Assembly (NCBI RefSeq): GCF_004027225.2 | Contig: NC_044301.2 | Span: 27,662,300 to 27,726,299 of the forward strand | From: Strigops habroptila | Lineage: Eukaryota; Chordata; Aves; Psittaciformes; Psittacidae | Reading direction: 5' to 3' | Length of the DNA stretch: 64,000 nt | Shown: in pieces, positions 1-10,171 of the stretch | How positions within the stretch are numbered: the first letter of the stretch is position 1 | Layout: each line of letters begins with the position of its first letter | Program-made: the position numbers and the translations under genes | The notes under the pieces: generated by a model | What the model was told of the DNA's origin: nothing | Database searches by the model: none | What the model saw: only the letters and a program-made list of their open reading frames with translations

Positions 1-228
1 CTGCCCTGCCTTCCTGCCTTTTTTCCTGCCTTCCTGCCTTCCTGCCTGCCTTCCTTCCTTCCTTGCTTCCTGCATTCCATCCTTCCTGCCTGCCTGCCTT
101 CCTTGCTTCCTGCCTTCCTGCCTGCCTTCCTTCCTTCCTTGCTTCCTGCATTCCATCCTTCCTTCCTGCCTGCCTTCCTTGCTTCCTGCATTCCATCCTT
201 CCTTCCTGCCTGCCTTCCTTGCTTCCTG

Positions 229-260
<32 letters not shown>

Positions 261-320
261 ACTTCCTGCCTTCCTGCCTTCCTTCCTTGCTTCCTGTATT
301 CCATCCTTCCTGCCTGCCTA

Positions 321-352
<32 letters not shown>

Positions 353-1440
353 ACTTCTTTTCTTCCTGCCTTCCTGCCTTCCTTCCTGCCATCCTTCCTG
401 CCTTCCTTCCTGCCTTCCCTCATTCCTGCCTTCATTCCTGCCTTCATTCCGGCCTTCCTTCCTGCCTTCCTTCTTTCCTGCCTTCCTTCTTTCCTGCCTT
501 CCTTCGTGCCTGCCTGCCTTCCTGCCTTCCTTCCTGCCATCCTTCCTGCCTTCCTTCCTGCCTTCCTTCATTCCTGCCTTCATTCCGGCCATCCTTCCTG
601 CCTTCCTTCCTGCCTTCTTTGCTGCCTTCCTTCTTTCCTGCCTTCCTTCGTGCCTGCCTGCCTTCCTGCCTGCCTTCCTTCCTGCCTTCCTTCTTTCCTG
701 CCTTCCTTCCTGCCTGCCTGCCTTCCTGCCCGCCTTCCTGCCCGCCTTCCTTCTTGCCTTCCAGCCTTACTGCCATCTTTCCTTCCTGCCTTACTACCTT
801 CCTGCCATCATTCCTTCCTTCCTTCCTACCTTCCTGCCATCCTTCCTTCCTTCCTGCCTTCCTGACTTCATTCCTTCCTGCCTGCCTTCCTTACTGCCTT
901 CCTGCCTTCCTTCCTGCATTCCTGCCTTCCTTCCTGCCTTCCTACCTTCCTTCCTTCTTGCCTTCCTGCCTTCCTTCCGAACTTCCAAACTTCCTTCCTG
1001 CCTTCCTACCTTCCTTCCTGCATTCCTGCCTTCCTTCCTGCCTTCCTACCTTCCTTCCTTCTTGCCTTCCTGCCTTCCTTCCGAACTTCCAAACTTCCTT
1101 CCTGCCTTCCTACCTTCTTTCCTTCTTGCCTTCCTACCTTCCTTCCTTCCTTCCTACCTTCCTTCCTTCTTCCCTACCTTCCTTCCTTCTTGCCTTCCTG
1201 CCTTCCTTCCTTCCTTCCTTCTTGCCTTCCTACCTTCCTTCCTTCTTCCCTTCCTGCCTTCCTTCCTGCCTTCCTTCCTTCTTGCCTTCCTACCTTCCTT
1301 CCTTCCTACCTTCCTTCCTTCGTGCCTTCCTGCCTTCCTTCCTTCCTACCTTCCTTCCTTCTTCCCTTCCTGCCTTCCTTCCTTCCTGCATGCCTTCCTA
1401 TCTTCCTTCCTTCTTGCCTTCCTGCCTTCCTTCCTTCCTT

Positions 1441-1760
1441 CCTGCTTTCCTACCTTCCTTTCTTCTTGCCTTCCTGCCTTCCTTCCTTTCTGCTTGCCTT
1501 CCTGCCTTCCTGCCAGCCTTCCTGCCTTCCTTCCTAACTTCCTGCCTTCCTGCCTTCCTGCCATCCTTCCTTCCTGCATGCCTTCCTGCATGCCTTCCTT
1601 CCTACCTTCCTTCTTGCCTTCCTGCCTTCCTTCCTTCCTTCCTGCTTTCCTACCTTCCTTTCTTCTTGCCTTCCTGCCTTCCTTCCTTTCTGCCTGCCTT
1701 CCTGCCTTCCTGCCAGCCTTCCTGCCTTCCTTCCTAACTTCCTGCCTTCCTGCCTTCCTG
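1441..1760. repeat. 200-bp offset duplication in the satellite
   Basis: The rows from 1441 and from 1641 match over about 120 bases with one visible C/T difference, so a second period of 200 bp is nested in the array. A smaller copy pair of about 105 bp offset, marked by the word CCGAACTTCC, lies near 978 and 1081. Confidence 0.75.
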
Positions 1761-1800
1761 CCTTCCTGCCTTCCTTCCTAACTTCCTGCCTTCCTGCCTT

Positions 1801-3015
1801 CCTGCCATCCTTCCTTCCTGCCTGCCTTCCTGCCTGCCGTCCTGCCTTCCTTACTGCCTTCCTTCCCGCCTTCCTTCCTTCCTTCCTTCCTGCCTTCCTG
1901 CCTTCATGCCTTCCTGCCTTCCTGCCTTCCTTCCTTTCTGCCTGCCTTCCTGCCTTCCTGCCAGTCTTCCTGCCTGCCGTCCTGCCTTCCTTACTGCCTT
2001 CCTTCCCGCCTTCCTTCCTTCCTTCCTGCCTTCCTGCCTTCATGCCTTCCTGCCTTCCTGCCTTCCTTCCTTTCTGCCTGCCATCCTTCCTTCCTGCCTG
2101 CCTTCCTGCCTGCCGTCCTGCCTTCCTTACTGCCTTCCTTCCCGCCTTCCTTCCTTCCTTCCTTCCTGCCTTCCTGCCTTCCTGCCTTCCTTCCTTTCTG
2201 CCTGCCTTCCTGCCTTCCTGCCAGTCTTCCTGCCTGCCGTCCTGCCTTCCTTACTGCCTTCCTTCCCGCCTTCCTTCCTTCCTTCCTTCCTGCCTTCCTG
2301 CCTTCATGCCTTCCTGCCTTCCTGCCTTCCTTACTTTCTGCCTGCCATCCTTCCTTCCTGCCTGCCTTCCTGCCTGCCGTCCTGCCTTCCTTACTGCCTT
2401 CCTTCCCGCCTTCCTTCCTTCCTTCCTTCCTGCCTTCCTGCCTTCATGCCTTCCTGCCTTCCTGCCTTCCTTCCTTTCTGCCTGCCTTCCTGCCTTCCTG
2501 CCAGTCTTCCTGCCTGCCGTCCTGCCTTCCTTACTGCCTTCCTTCCCGCCTTCCTTCCTTCCTTCCTGCCTTCCTGCCTTCATGCCTTCCTGCCTTCCTG
2601 CCTTCCTTCCTTTCTGCCTGCCATCCTTCCTTCCTGCCTGCCTTCCTGCCTGCCGTCCTGCCTTCCTTACTGCCTTCCTTCCCGCCTTCCTTCCTTCCTT
2701 CCTTCCTGCCTTCCTGCCTTCCTGCCTTCCTTCCTTTCTGCCTGCCTTCCTGCCTTCCTGCCAGTCTTCCTGCCTGCCGTCCTGCCTTCCTTACTGCCTT
2801 CCTTCCCGCCTTCCTTCCTTCCTTCCTTCCTGCCTTCCTGCCTTCATGCCTTCCTGCCTTCCTGCCTTCCTTCCTTTCTGCCTGCCATCCTTCCTTCCTG
2901 CCTGCCTTCCTGCCTGCCGTCCTGCCTTCCTTACTGCCTTCCTTCCCGCCTTCCTTCCTTCCTTCCTTCCTGCCTTCCTGCCTTCATGCCTTCCTGCCTT
3001 CCTGCCTTCCTTCCT
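1801..3015. repeat. 540-bp higher-order tandem repeat in the satellite
   Basis: Comparing 60-base rows 540 bases apart (1801 with 2341, 1861 with 2401, and so on to 2401 with 2941) gives identical rows, except for one A/C difference near 2333 versus 2873. Similarity ends near 3015. This is about 2.25 copies of a 540-bp unit, each with related sub-blocks of roughly 265-275 bp marked by the word CTTCATGCC. Near-perfect identity inside a degenerate array means a recent tandem duplication or an assembly duplication. Confidence 0.9.
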
Positions 3016-3474
3016 AACTTCCTGCCTTCCTGCCTTCCTGCCTGCCTTCCTGCCTTCCTGTCTTCCTTACTTCCTGCCTGCCTTCCTGCCTTCCTTACTG
3101 CCTTCCTTCCCGCCTTCCTTCCTGCCTTCCTGTCTTTCTTACTTCCTGCCTGCCTTCCTTACTGCCTTCCTTCCTGCCTTCCTTCCTTCCTTCCTTCCTG
3201 CCTTCCTGCCTTCCTGCCTTCCTGCCTTCCTGAATCCCTTCCTTCCTTCCTTCCTTCCTGCCTTCCTGCCTTCATGCCTTCCTGCCTTCCTGAATCCCTT
3301 CCTTCCTTCCTGCATCCCTTCCTTCCTTCCTGCCTGACTTTCCTCCTTCCTTCCTTCCTTCCTTCCTGCCTGACTTTTCTCCTTCCTTCCTTCCTTCCTT
3401 CCTTCCTTCCTTCCTTCCTTCCTTCCTTCCTTCCTTCCTTCCTTCCTTCCTTCCTTCCTTCCTTCCTTCCTTCC

Positions 3475-3577
3475 TGTGGCTTCCAACCTACCCTTCCCTC
3501 CCTCCCTCCTTCCTTCCTTCCTTCCTTCCTTCCTTCCTTCCTTCCTTCCTTCCTTCCTTCCTCCCTCCCTTTCTTTC

Positions 3578-3669
<92 letters not shown>

Positions 3670-3671
3670 TC

Positions 3672-3754
<83 letters not shown>

Positions 3755-3831
3755 TTCTTTCTTTTTCTTTCTTTTTCTTTCTCTCTTTCTTTCTTTCTTG
3801 TTTCTTTCTGTGGCTTTCAACCTACCCTTCC
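3475..3831. repeat. (CTTT)n tract bracketed by a duplicated non-repetitive word
   Basis: A roughly 23-base word that is not part of the simple repeat (TGTGGCTT, one variable base, then CAACCTACCC) occurs at 3475-3497 and 3809-3831. Between them lie (CCTT)n and a long (CTTT)n run at about 3565-3806. This reads as duplication of a larger unit followed by expansion of the tetramer. Confidence 0.8.
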
Positions 3832-4149
3832 TTCCTTCCTTCCTTCCTGCCCTTCCTTCATTCCTTCCTTCCTTCCTTCCTTCCTTCCTTCCGTCCTTCC
3901 TTCCTTCCTTCCTTCCTTCCTTCTTTCTTTCCTTCCTTTCTTCCTTCCTTCCTTCCTCTCCTCCCTCCCTCCCTTCCTGCCTGAGTTTTTATGTTACAGA
4001 AACCAGCCACTGAGGAATATATACCAAAAGAATTGTACAGTACATCCCACAAGCATGGGAGGCTGGAGCACCGGGATGATCACAAAATGCGGAAGCAGTA
4101 ACTTTTCATCTGAAACCAAACGTCAGATCGGTAGTTTAGAAATTATATC

Positions 4150-4420
4150 CTATAAAACTGGAAGCAAGAAAAGGAAGGATATAAGTGAGAATTTCTTTAC
4201 AGTGAGGGTGGTGAGGCACTGGAATGGGTTGCCCGGGGAGGTTGTATATGCTCTATCCCCGGCGGTGTTCAAGGCCAGGTTAGACATAGCCTTGAGCCAC
4301 ATGGCTTAGTGCGAGTTGTCCCTGCCCATGGCAGGGGGGTTGGAACTAGATGATCTTAAGGTCCTTTCCAACACTTACTGTTCTATGATTCCATGATTCT
4401 ATGATTCTATGATTCTATGA
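4150..4420 (+). mobile_element. CR1 LINE, 3' end only
   Basis: The frame ends with the CR1 ORF2 C-terminus (motifs [14 protein letters not shown] and VFKARLD, stop near 4306). It is followed by the conserved CR1 3' UTR (TGCCCATGGCAGG, then GATGATCTTAAGG) and four to five ATTCTATG-like octamers at about 4380-4420. The 5' limit near 4150 is approximate. The 3985-4150 stretch before it is unassigned. Confidence 0.9.
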
Positions 4421-4525
4421 CTAGAGCTTCTACTATAAAATTTTTCAAATAATTTGGGACAAAAATGGTCAATATTTGCATCTCACACACTAACGACCAT
4501 CCTGGAAAGAAAAGCAGTCATTGGC

Positions 4526-4747
4526 TGTCCTGGATTCTGATACATCAGTCATTTTTTCTCCTTCTTAGTAGCTGGTGCAGTGCTGTGATTTTATCTTTGG
4601 CTTGAGAACAATACTAACACACCAATGTTTTTAGTTGTCGCTAAGTAATGTTTACTCTGACCAAGGACTTTCTCAGTTTCATGCACTGCCAGGGAGGAGG
4701 GGAAGCCGGGAGGAAGCAGAGACAGGACACTTGACCTAAATTGGCCA
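4526..4747 (+). mobile_element. ERV copy P0: truncated 5' LTR
   Basis: It begins TGTCCTGG like the family LTRs at 18502 and 22391 and follows them to the GACAGGACACTTGACC block. It then stops before the TATA box and joins late pol sequence at about 4757, so the rest of the LTR, gag and most of pol are deleted. Confidence 0.85.
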
Positions 4748-4756
4748 AATTTTTAG

Positions 4757-5114
4757 CCTACAATGCGCTGTTAAAATCTCCACTGAGAGCAATGGGTGGT
4801 GGGACTTTCAAACACTGGGATACACATTTACCAAAAGCCACCTGGTTGGTCAACAGTAGGGGATCTGCCAACAGGGATGGCCCAGCCCAATCAGAACTTT
4901 TACGTACTGTAGAAGGGGATAAAGTTCCTGTGGTGCACATAAAGAATTTGTTGGGAAACACAGCCTGGGTTATTCCTGCTTCAGGTAAAGGCAAACCCAC
5001 TTCTGGGGTTGCTTTTGCTCAGGGACCTGGATATACTTGGTGGGTAATGCAGGAAGATGAGCAAGTCCGATGTGTACCTCAAGGGGATTTCATTTTGGGG
5101 GAAAACAGCCAATG
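4757..5114 (+). pseudogene. ERV copy P0: C-terminal end of integrase
   Basis: An open stretch of about 119 codons matches the last part of the integrase at 21603-21966 in copy P, from the AMGGGTFKHWDTH block to the final GDFILGENSQ and stop. The zinc-binding and catalytic-core parts are missing, so the fragment cannot act as an integrase. It is joined directly to a truncated LTR, which implies one large internal deletion. Confidence 0.9.
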
Positions 5115-5527
5115 AACTCAATTGTATGCTGTTGCCTGCTCTATAACACTTTTGTAGCCCGCCAGCTAGATATCTTCAGGTCACCAGCAAGTGACCCTGA
5201 CTTCCCTCCGATCATCACCTCAACAAAGAACGAATTTTGACAAAACCACATGAGCTCAGCAGTGACCAGATGAGTTTGGCGGTGTCATCAGCAGGCAACA
5301 ATCCAACACTACACACCGTCCTTCCTGCCCTGAAAGACCGTTACAAGAGATGGAGCTTGACATCATGGACTGGATGAATTCAGCAGCTTTATAGGGTTTG
5401 GTCTATGGACTAAGGAATGATATCTCTCTCTTTGCGTGTGGGTGTGTGTATATGTATATATATGAGACAAAGCGATGGTATATTGATCTGAGAATTACGT
5501 GAATGTTATGTAATAAGGGGTGGATAC
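5115..5527 (+). mobile_element. ERV copy P0: post-pol non-coding region
   Basis: It aligns with 21967-22390 of copy P: a region with no env, an AT/GT simple repeat near 5430-5465, and a purine-rich stretch (AATAAGGGGTGGA) just before the 3' LTR that would serve as polypurine tract. I see no open frame of note. Confidence 0.8.
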
Positions 5528-6096
5528 TGTCCTGGTTTCAGCTATAGCAGTCATTTTTCTCCTTCTTAGTAGCTGGTGCAGTGCTCTGTTTTTGACTTTA
5601 ACCTGGGAACAACACTGATAACACTGATGTTTTTAGTTGTTGCTAAGTAATGTTTACTCCGACCAAGGACTTTCTCAGTCTCTCATGCTCTTCCAGTGAG
5701 GAGGGGCACGGGAAGCTGGAAGGAAGCAGAGACAGGACACCTGACCCAAACTAGCCAAAGGGGTATTCCTTACCACAGCACATCATGCCCAGTATATAAA
5801 CTGGGGGGAGTTACCCCGAAGGCCCAGATTGCTGCTCGGGTTGGGCTGGGTATCGGTCGGCGGGTGGTGAGCAATTGTATCCTCTCCCCTTGTTATTTCT
5901 CTTATCATTATTATCATTGGTGGTAGCAGTAGTGGTTTTGTATTATACCTTAGTTGCGGGACTGCTCTTATCTCAACCCATGGGAGTTGTTACATTCTTC
6001 CAATTCTCCTCCCCATCCCTCCGAGAGCAGGGAGAGGAAGAACGGGGGTAGTGAGCCAGCAGCTGCTGAGTTACCCTCTGGGCTTAAACCACGGCA
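5528..6096 (+). mobile_element. ERV copy P0: 3' LTR
   Basis: About 569 bp, running from TGTCCTGG to ACCACGGCA. A TATA box (TATATAAA, 5793-5800) lies mid-way, as in the other family LTRs. The right edge abuts a CR1 fragment with no recognisable target duplication. Confidence 0.9.
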
Positions 6097-6299
6097 GCAG
6101 GGCTGCTCTGAATTTCTTCACCCCACCTGTAGCTGTGCTTGGGATTGCCCTGACATTGTGTAGGACATCATCGCAATTTTTTTTTGTTGAACTTCGTAAG
6201 GTTGGCTTTGGCCCACCTCTCAAGCGTGTCAAGGTCCCTCTGGGTGGCTTCCCTTCCCTCCAGCGTATCAACTGAACCACATAGCTTAGTGTCATCAGA
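6097..6299 (-). mobile_element. CR1 fragment, antisense
   Basis: It matches about 27340-27540, the same stretch of the long minus-strand CR1 (RT region just downstream of FADD), in the same orientation. It has no 3' UTR or octamers. It joins at about 6299 to a plus-strand CR1 of a different subfamily. Confidence 0.85.
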
Positions 6300-7466
6300 A
6301 ATCTATTTGGACTTTAGTAAAGCATTTGACACCGTTTCCCACAACATTCTCCTGGAGAAACTGGCTGCTCATGGCCTGGATAGGTGTATTCCTGCTGAGT
6401 TGAAAACTGACTGGATGGCAGAGCCCAGAGAGTGGTGGTAAATGGTGTCACATCTAGGTGGTGACCGGTCACTAGTGGTGTCCCTCAGGGCTTGGTGTTA
6501 GGGCCAATGTTGTTTAATATCTTTTTTGATGATCTGGATGAGGGGATCAAGTGCTCCCTTAGTAAATTTGCAGATGACACCAAGTTGGCTGGGAGTGTTG
6601 ATTTGCTGGAGGATAGGAAGGCTCTATAGAGGTATCTGGACAGGCTGGATTGATGGGCTGTGGCCAGTGGTATGAGGTTCAACAAGGCAAATTCCTCGGT
6701 CCTGCATTTGTGCCACAACAACCCCATTCAATGCTACAGGCTTGGGAAAGAGTGGCTGGAAAGCTGCTCGGTGGAAAAAGACTTGGGGGTGCTGATTGCA
6801 GGCCGGCTGAACATGAGCCAGCAGTGTACCCAGGCAGCCAAGAAGGCCAATGGCATCCTAGCCTGCATCAGAAATAGTGTGGCCAGCAGGACTAGGTAAG
6901 TATTATTACCCTTGTACTCGGCACTGGTGAGGCCGCACCTGGAATACCATGTTCAGTTCTGGGCCCTTCACTACAAGAGAGATATTGAGTTGCTGGAATG
7001 GGTTCAGAGAAGGGCAACGAAGCTGGTGAAGGGCCTAGAGAGCAGGTCTTGTGAGGAGCGGCTGAGAGAACTAGAGTTGTTTAGTCTGGAGAAGAGAAGG
7101 CTCAGGGGGGACCATATTGCTCTCTACAACTACCTGAAAGGAGGATGGAGCAAGGAAGTGGCTGATCTCTTCTCCCAAGTAACAAGTGATAGGACAAGAG
7201 ATAACAGACTCAAGCTGCACCAGGAGAGATTTAGACTGGATATTAGGAAAAATTTCTTCACCAAAAGGGTAGTCAGGCATGGGAATAGGCAACCCAGGGC
7301 AGTGGTGGAATTACGGTCCCTGGAAGTGTTCAAAAAATGCATAGACAAGGCCCTTACTGACATGGTTTAGTGGTGGACTTGGCATTCCCTGGGATAAAGG
7401 TTGGACTTGATGAACTTGAAGGTCTTTTCCAACCTATTTGATTCTACGATTCTATGTTTCTGTGAT
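6300..7466 (+). mobile_element. CR1 LINE, 5'-truncated, decayed ORF2
   Basis: It starts in the reverse transcriptase at YLDFSKAFDTVSHN, includes FADDTKL near 6568-6590, and runs through the C-terminus ([12 protein letters not shown], stop near 7370) to octamer-like CR1 3' repeats at about 7438-7466. Stops and frameshifts break the frame, for example after about 6438 and near 6627. The wording differs from the 26.6-kb copy, so this is an older or different subfamily. Confidence 0.92.
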
Positions 7467-7505
7467 TCACAGGAAGTGGTTGGACATCACTTGATGATGG
7501 GAAGT

Positions 7506-8109
7506 TGTTGTGGTTTAAATCCAGCTGGCAGCTAAGTACCAGGCAGCTGCACACTCACACACCCCCTTCCCCCCTTCCCAGGCAGGATGGGGAGGACAAT
7601 CGAAAGAATGTAAAACGCACGGGTTGAGATAAGAACAGTTTAATAACTAAAGTACAGTATAATACTTCTACTACTAATAATAGTGATAAGAGAAATAACA
7701 AGGGAGAGAATAAAAAACTAAAAGGGGAAAGGAAAAAAAGAAACACAACTGATGCACAATACAATTGCTCACCACCTGCTGACTGATGCCCAGCTGAACC
7801 TGAGCAGTGATTGGGCCCTTAGGTGTAACTCCCCCTAGTTTCTGTACCAAGCATCACGTGCTGTGGTATGAAATATCCTTTTGGCTAGTTTGGGTCAGGT
7901 GTCCTGCCTCTGCTCCCTCCCAGCTTCTTGTGCCTCTCCTCACTGGCAGTGCATGAGAGACTGAAAAGTCCTTGATCGGGGTAAGTGCTACTTAGCAACA
8001 AGTAAAACATTAGTGTGTTATCAGCATTGTTCTCAGACTAAAGCCAAAACACAGGACTGTACCAGCCACTAGGAACAAAATTATCTCTATCCCAGCTGAA
8101 AACAGGTCA
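7506..8109 (-). mobile_element. ERV copy M1: LTR
   Basis: Reverse-strand family LTR of about 604 bp, with low-coordinate end TGTTGTGGTTTAAA and high-coordinate end CTGAAAACAGGTCA (decayed from GAACCCAGGACA). It is directly followed at 8110 by gag sequence, so pro and pol are missing from this copy. Confidence 0.85.
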
Positions 8110-9620
8110 CGTACCCTTTCCTCCACAATTAATCTAGGTTTTCCATCCCACTTCCTCGCATCCTCTTCATGGTCTCGCAGGTCTACAGGTTACCCCATGG
8201 TGTGTACCTCCTATATCCTCCCTTTCAAGAAGAAGGACTCTTACTTTTAATAGCTGAGATGCTGGTCCATACAGGTGGGGTGTAGGCCTATCCTCTTTTT
8301 GCTGCTGGAACTCCTGGAACAGTTTCTCACATTGTTTCGACAGTTTTTCCACAGCCGAGACGTAAGACCGTAGGGAGGAAGAGAGACTTTCCTCTTATTT
8401 CCGGAGTTGGCAAGCTAATTCATTCACTGTTGATGCCTCTTTGTCTCTCCAGGTCATTACTGCCAATGAGTTGGCATATGATGATGGTGCACTCCATACA
8501 AATTTCCACCACATGGGTCGTGTGCACTGGACTTTGTCTGGATCTGTAAGTAACTGCACGTTGTTTGGGTCATAATAACTCATCTCTTGCACACCTAATT
8601 CATTCAGGTACTGGATATCTCTGTTGTTTTCCACTTGCCTGGGTTACATATAACATCTTCCTTGAAGGGATACCTTTCCTTCATGGCTGCCAGGAGTTGC
8701 CTCCAGAGGCTGAGGACTTGTGTCCCTCTCCCAACTGCCTTGTCAGTGCCTCCTTCCCTGGAATGTTATCCCAGCTGCTTGGCTTCCCTACCCTCTAATT
8801 CAAAACTGCTGGCCCCATTATCCTAGCATTGGAGCAAGCAGGTGATAATGTGCTCACCTGGATGACAGCTGAAATCTTTTCATATATCCCGCCACTCACT
8901 CAAGGATAGGGATTGAGAGGTTCCCTCTGGTTCTGCCTCTTCCTCTGTTTCTTGTGATTGCCCTGCTTTGTCCTCTTTCACTATACAAGGTGACTTTTGT
9001 GTCCATTTCTTCTTCTATATAGGGGTGACTGATAGTGGCACAGATTGGTTCTTTGGTTCAGGCGCAGTGCTTGCTACTGGGGTTGGAGTGGCCACAGTTT
9101 TTTTCGCTGGGGTTGGAGTACCTGCAGTGCCTGTCACTGGGGTTGGAGTAGTTGCAGTGTCTGTTGCTGGGGATTGAGTAGCAGTAGTGCTCATCGCCGG
9201 GGTTGGAGTAGTTGCAGTGCTTGTCTCCAGGGTTGGAGTAGCCACAGTGCCTGTTTCTTTGACATCAGATCCAGAGACCTTCTTTTCCCCTTGAAGGTAC
9301 TGAATAGTGTTGAGCAGGGCTCGGTAGGCATGGGCTGGGCCCCAGCACCTTGTGGCGATTTGTATCTCTCTGGTATTGCCAAGATGACAGCATACTTTTT
9401 CTAGATTCTGCACTTGTTCAGGGGTGAAGTTCCAAAACACTGGAGAGGCACACTGGCCCAGGTACTTGCCCATGCTATCCCACACACCCTGCCACTCATA
9501 ACTGTCCAGCCTCAGGATGATCTCTTGGTGGTATCCTTAGATTGTTGTTTAACCTTAAACAAGACCTGAAACACATTCAGCAACATGCTGATTCCTAGCA
9601 AAAGGACCAGGTTGGTTTCA
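8110..9620 (-). pseudogene. ERV copy M1: gag remnant
   Basis: Reverse-strand pieces match copy P gag. Minus 9015-9485 holds the early gag motif MGKYLGQ and NFTPEQVQN, then a Thr/Ala/Pro-rich repeat. Minus 8395-8634 holds the later block with DPDKVQCTRPMWWKF and SAPSSYANSLA. Frames shift between them. Gag would form the capsid; this copy is non-functional because of breaks and the absence of downstream genes. Confidence 0.85.
9061..9260 (-). repeat. 30-bp minisatellite inside gag (M1)
   Basis: The word GGTTGGAGTA (or GGATTGAGTA) recurs every 30 bases at 9081, 9111, 9141, 9171, 9201 and 9231. On the coding strand each unit gives a 10-residue Thr/Ala/Pro-rich repeat. Copy P has the matching array near 16952-17041. 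Confidence 0.9.
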
Positions 9621-9637
9621 AGGGGATACAAAGGATA

Positions 9638-10090
9638 TTAAAAATCTTTAAAATTCTCAAATGCTGCTGTAAATAGCCTGGTGGGGAAGGGGAAGGCATA
9701 GGAGGATGTCTCCTCCATAGGTTTGCTCTCCCAGGAGAAAAGGCAAAAGGTATAATTATTAATAGTTCCCATTAGATGGCTCCCAAAGCATAGAGGCGAC
9801 GGCAGTGCTGAGTAAACATACCAGATTAGTTTCACGACTAGCAATTCTATTTTGTCGCAAACCATTATTATAAAGTACAAAAAATGAGAGCCGTAGCCCA
9901 GGCCCCACAGCTGATAAACACCAAAACAGGGAATAAAGGCTGCAAGTAAGATGTTACATAACGCAATTCTGAGACCAAGCACAACAACTCTGAGAGCAAA
10001 TAAATCAACATTGTGACCAGGGACTATTAAACCAATACAGTGAATGCTTATAACAAATTTGTTTTGACACACTCTGGTCAGATCTGTCAT
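9638..10090 (-). CDS. ERV copy M1: hydrophobic leader ORF upstream of gag
   Basis: An uninterrupted frame of about 150 codons lies between the primer site and gag. I take the ATG at 10090 (peptide start MTDLTRVC), because a further in-frame ATG upstream lies in the LTR and would read through the primer site. The product has several hydrophobic stretches (VISIHCIGLIV; LFALRVVVLGL; LGYGSHFLYFIIMV; LLVVKLIWYVY), so it looks like a small multi-pass membrane protein. The same frame, broken, is recognisable in M2 (minus, 14.35-14.86 kb) and P (16.2-16.42 kb). I do not recognise the family. Confidence 0.55.
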   Translation of the reverse strand: MTDLTRVCQNKFVISIHCIGLIVPGHNVDLFALRVVVLGLRIALCNILLAAFIPCFGVYQLWGLGYGSHFLYFIIMVCDKIELLVVKLIWYVYSALPSPLCFGSHLMGTINNYTFCLFSWESKPMEETSSYAFPFPTRLFTAAFENFKDF

Positions 10091-10106
10091 TATCTCAACC
10101 CTTTCT

Positions 10107-10124
10107 GACCCACATTCGTTGCCA
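10107..10124 (-). promoter_or_regulatory. Decayed primer-binding site (M1)
   Basis: It sits 8 bases inside the LTR edge, like the intact sites in M2 and P, but several positions differ from the tRNA-Lys1,2 complement. Confidence 0.6.
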
Positions 10125-10132
10125 AAAAGGAC

Positions 10133-10171
10133 TGTCATGGTTTAAACCCAGCCGGCATCTAAGTACCATAC
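10133..10171 (-). mobile_element. ERV copy M1: 5' LTR stub
   Basis: Only the terminal roughly 39 bp of the LTR survive (TGTCATGGTTTAAACCC onward). It is cut off by a plus-strand CR1 fragment. Confidence 0.8.

Larger units (their letters stand above)
1..3974. repeat. Polypyrimidine satellite (CCTT / CTTCCTGC / CTTT)
   Basis: The plus strand is almost pure pyrimidine with scattered G and A. It is built from CCTT and CCTGCCTT words that grade into perfect (CCTT)n near 3380-3475 and (CTTT)n near 3565-3806, then (CCTT)n again to about 3970. The long open frames across it arise because the short repeats contain no stop codon, and they give Pro/Leu/Ser/Phe/Cys-only or Lys/Arg/Glu/Gly-only strings, so I call no gene. 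The window begins inside the array, so its true length is unknown. Confidence 0.97.

Noticed and set aside
63-3984. Open frames of up to 692 codons on the plus strand and Lys/Arg/Gly/Glu-rich ones on the minus strand
   Set aside because: They follow the microsatellite: no stop occurs in CCTT/CTGC words, all frames are open, composition is limited to a few residues, and no domain or start context exists.
4375-4425. Short regular repeats suggesting a CRISPR-like or satellite array
   Set aside because: They are the 8-bp 3' repeats of CR1, with no spacers, and they follow the CR1 3' UTR.
4521-4525. TTGGC before the 4526 LTR, the same 5-mer as the duplication at 18497
   Set aside because: The sequence further left does not match pro and no second copy follows the 3' LTR at 6096; a chance match.
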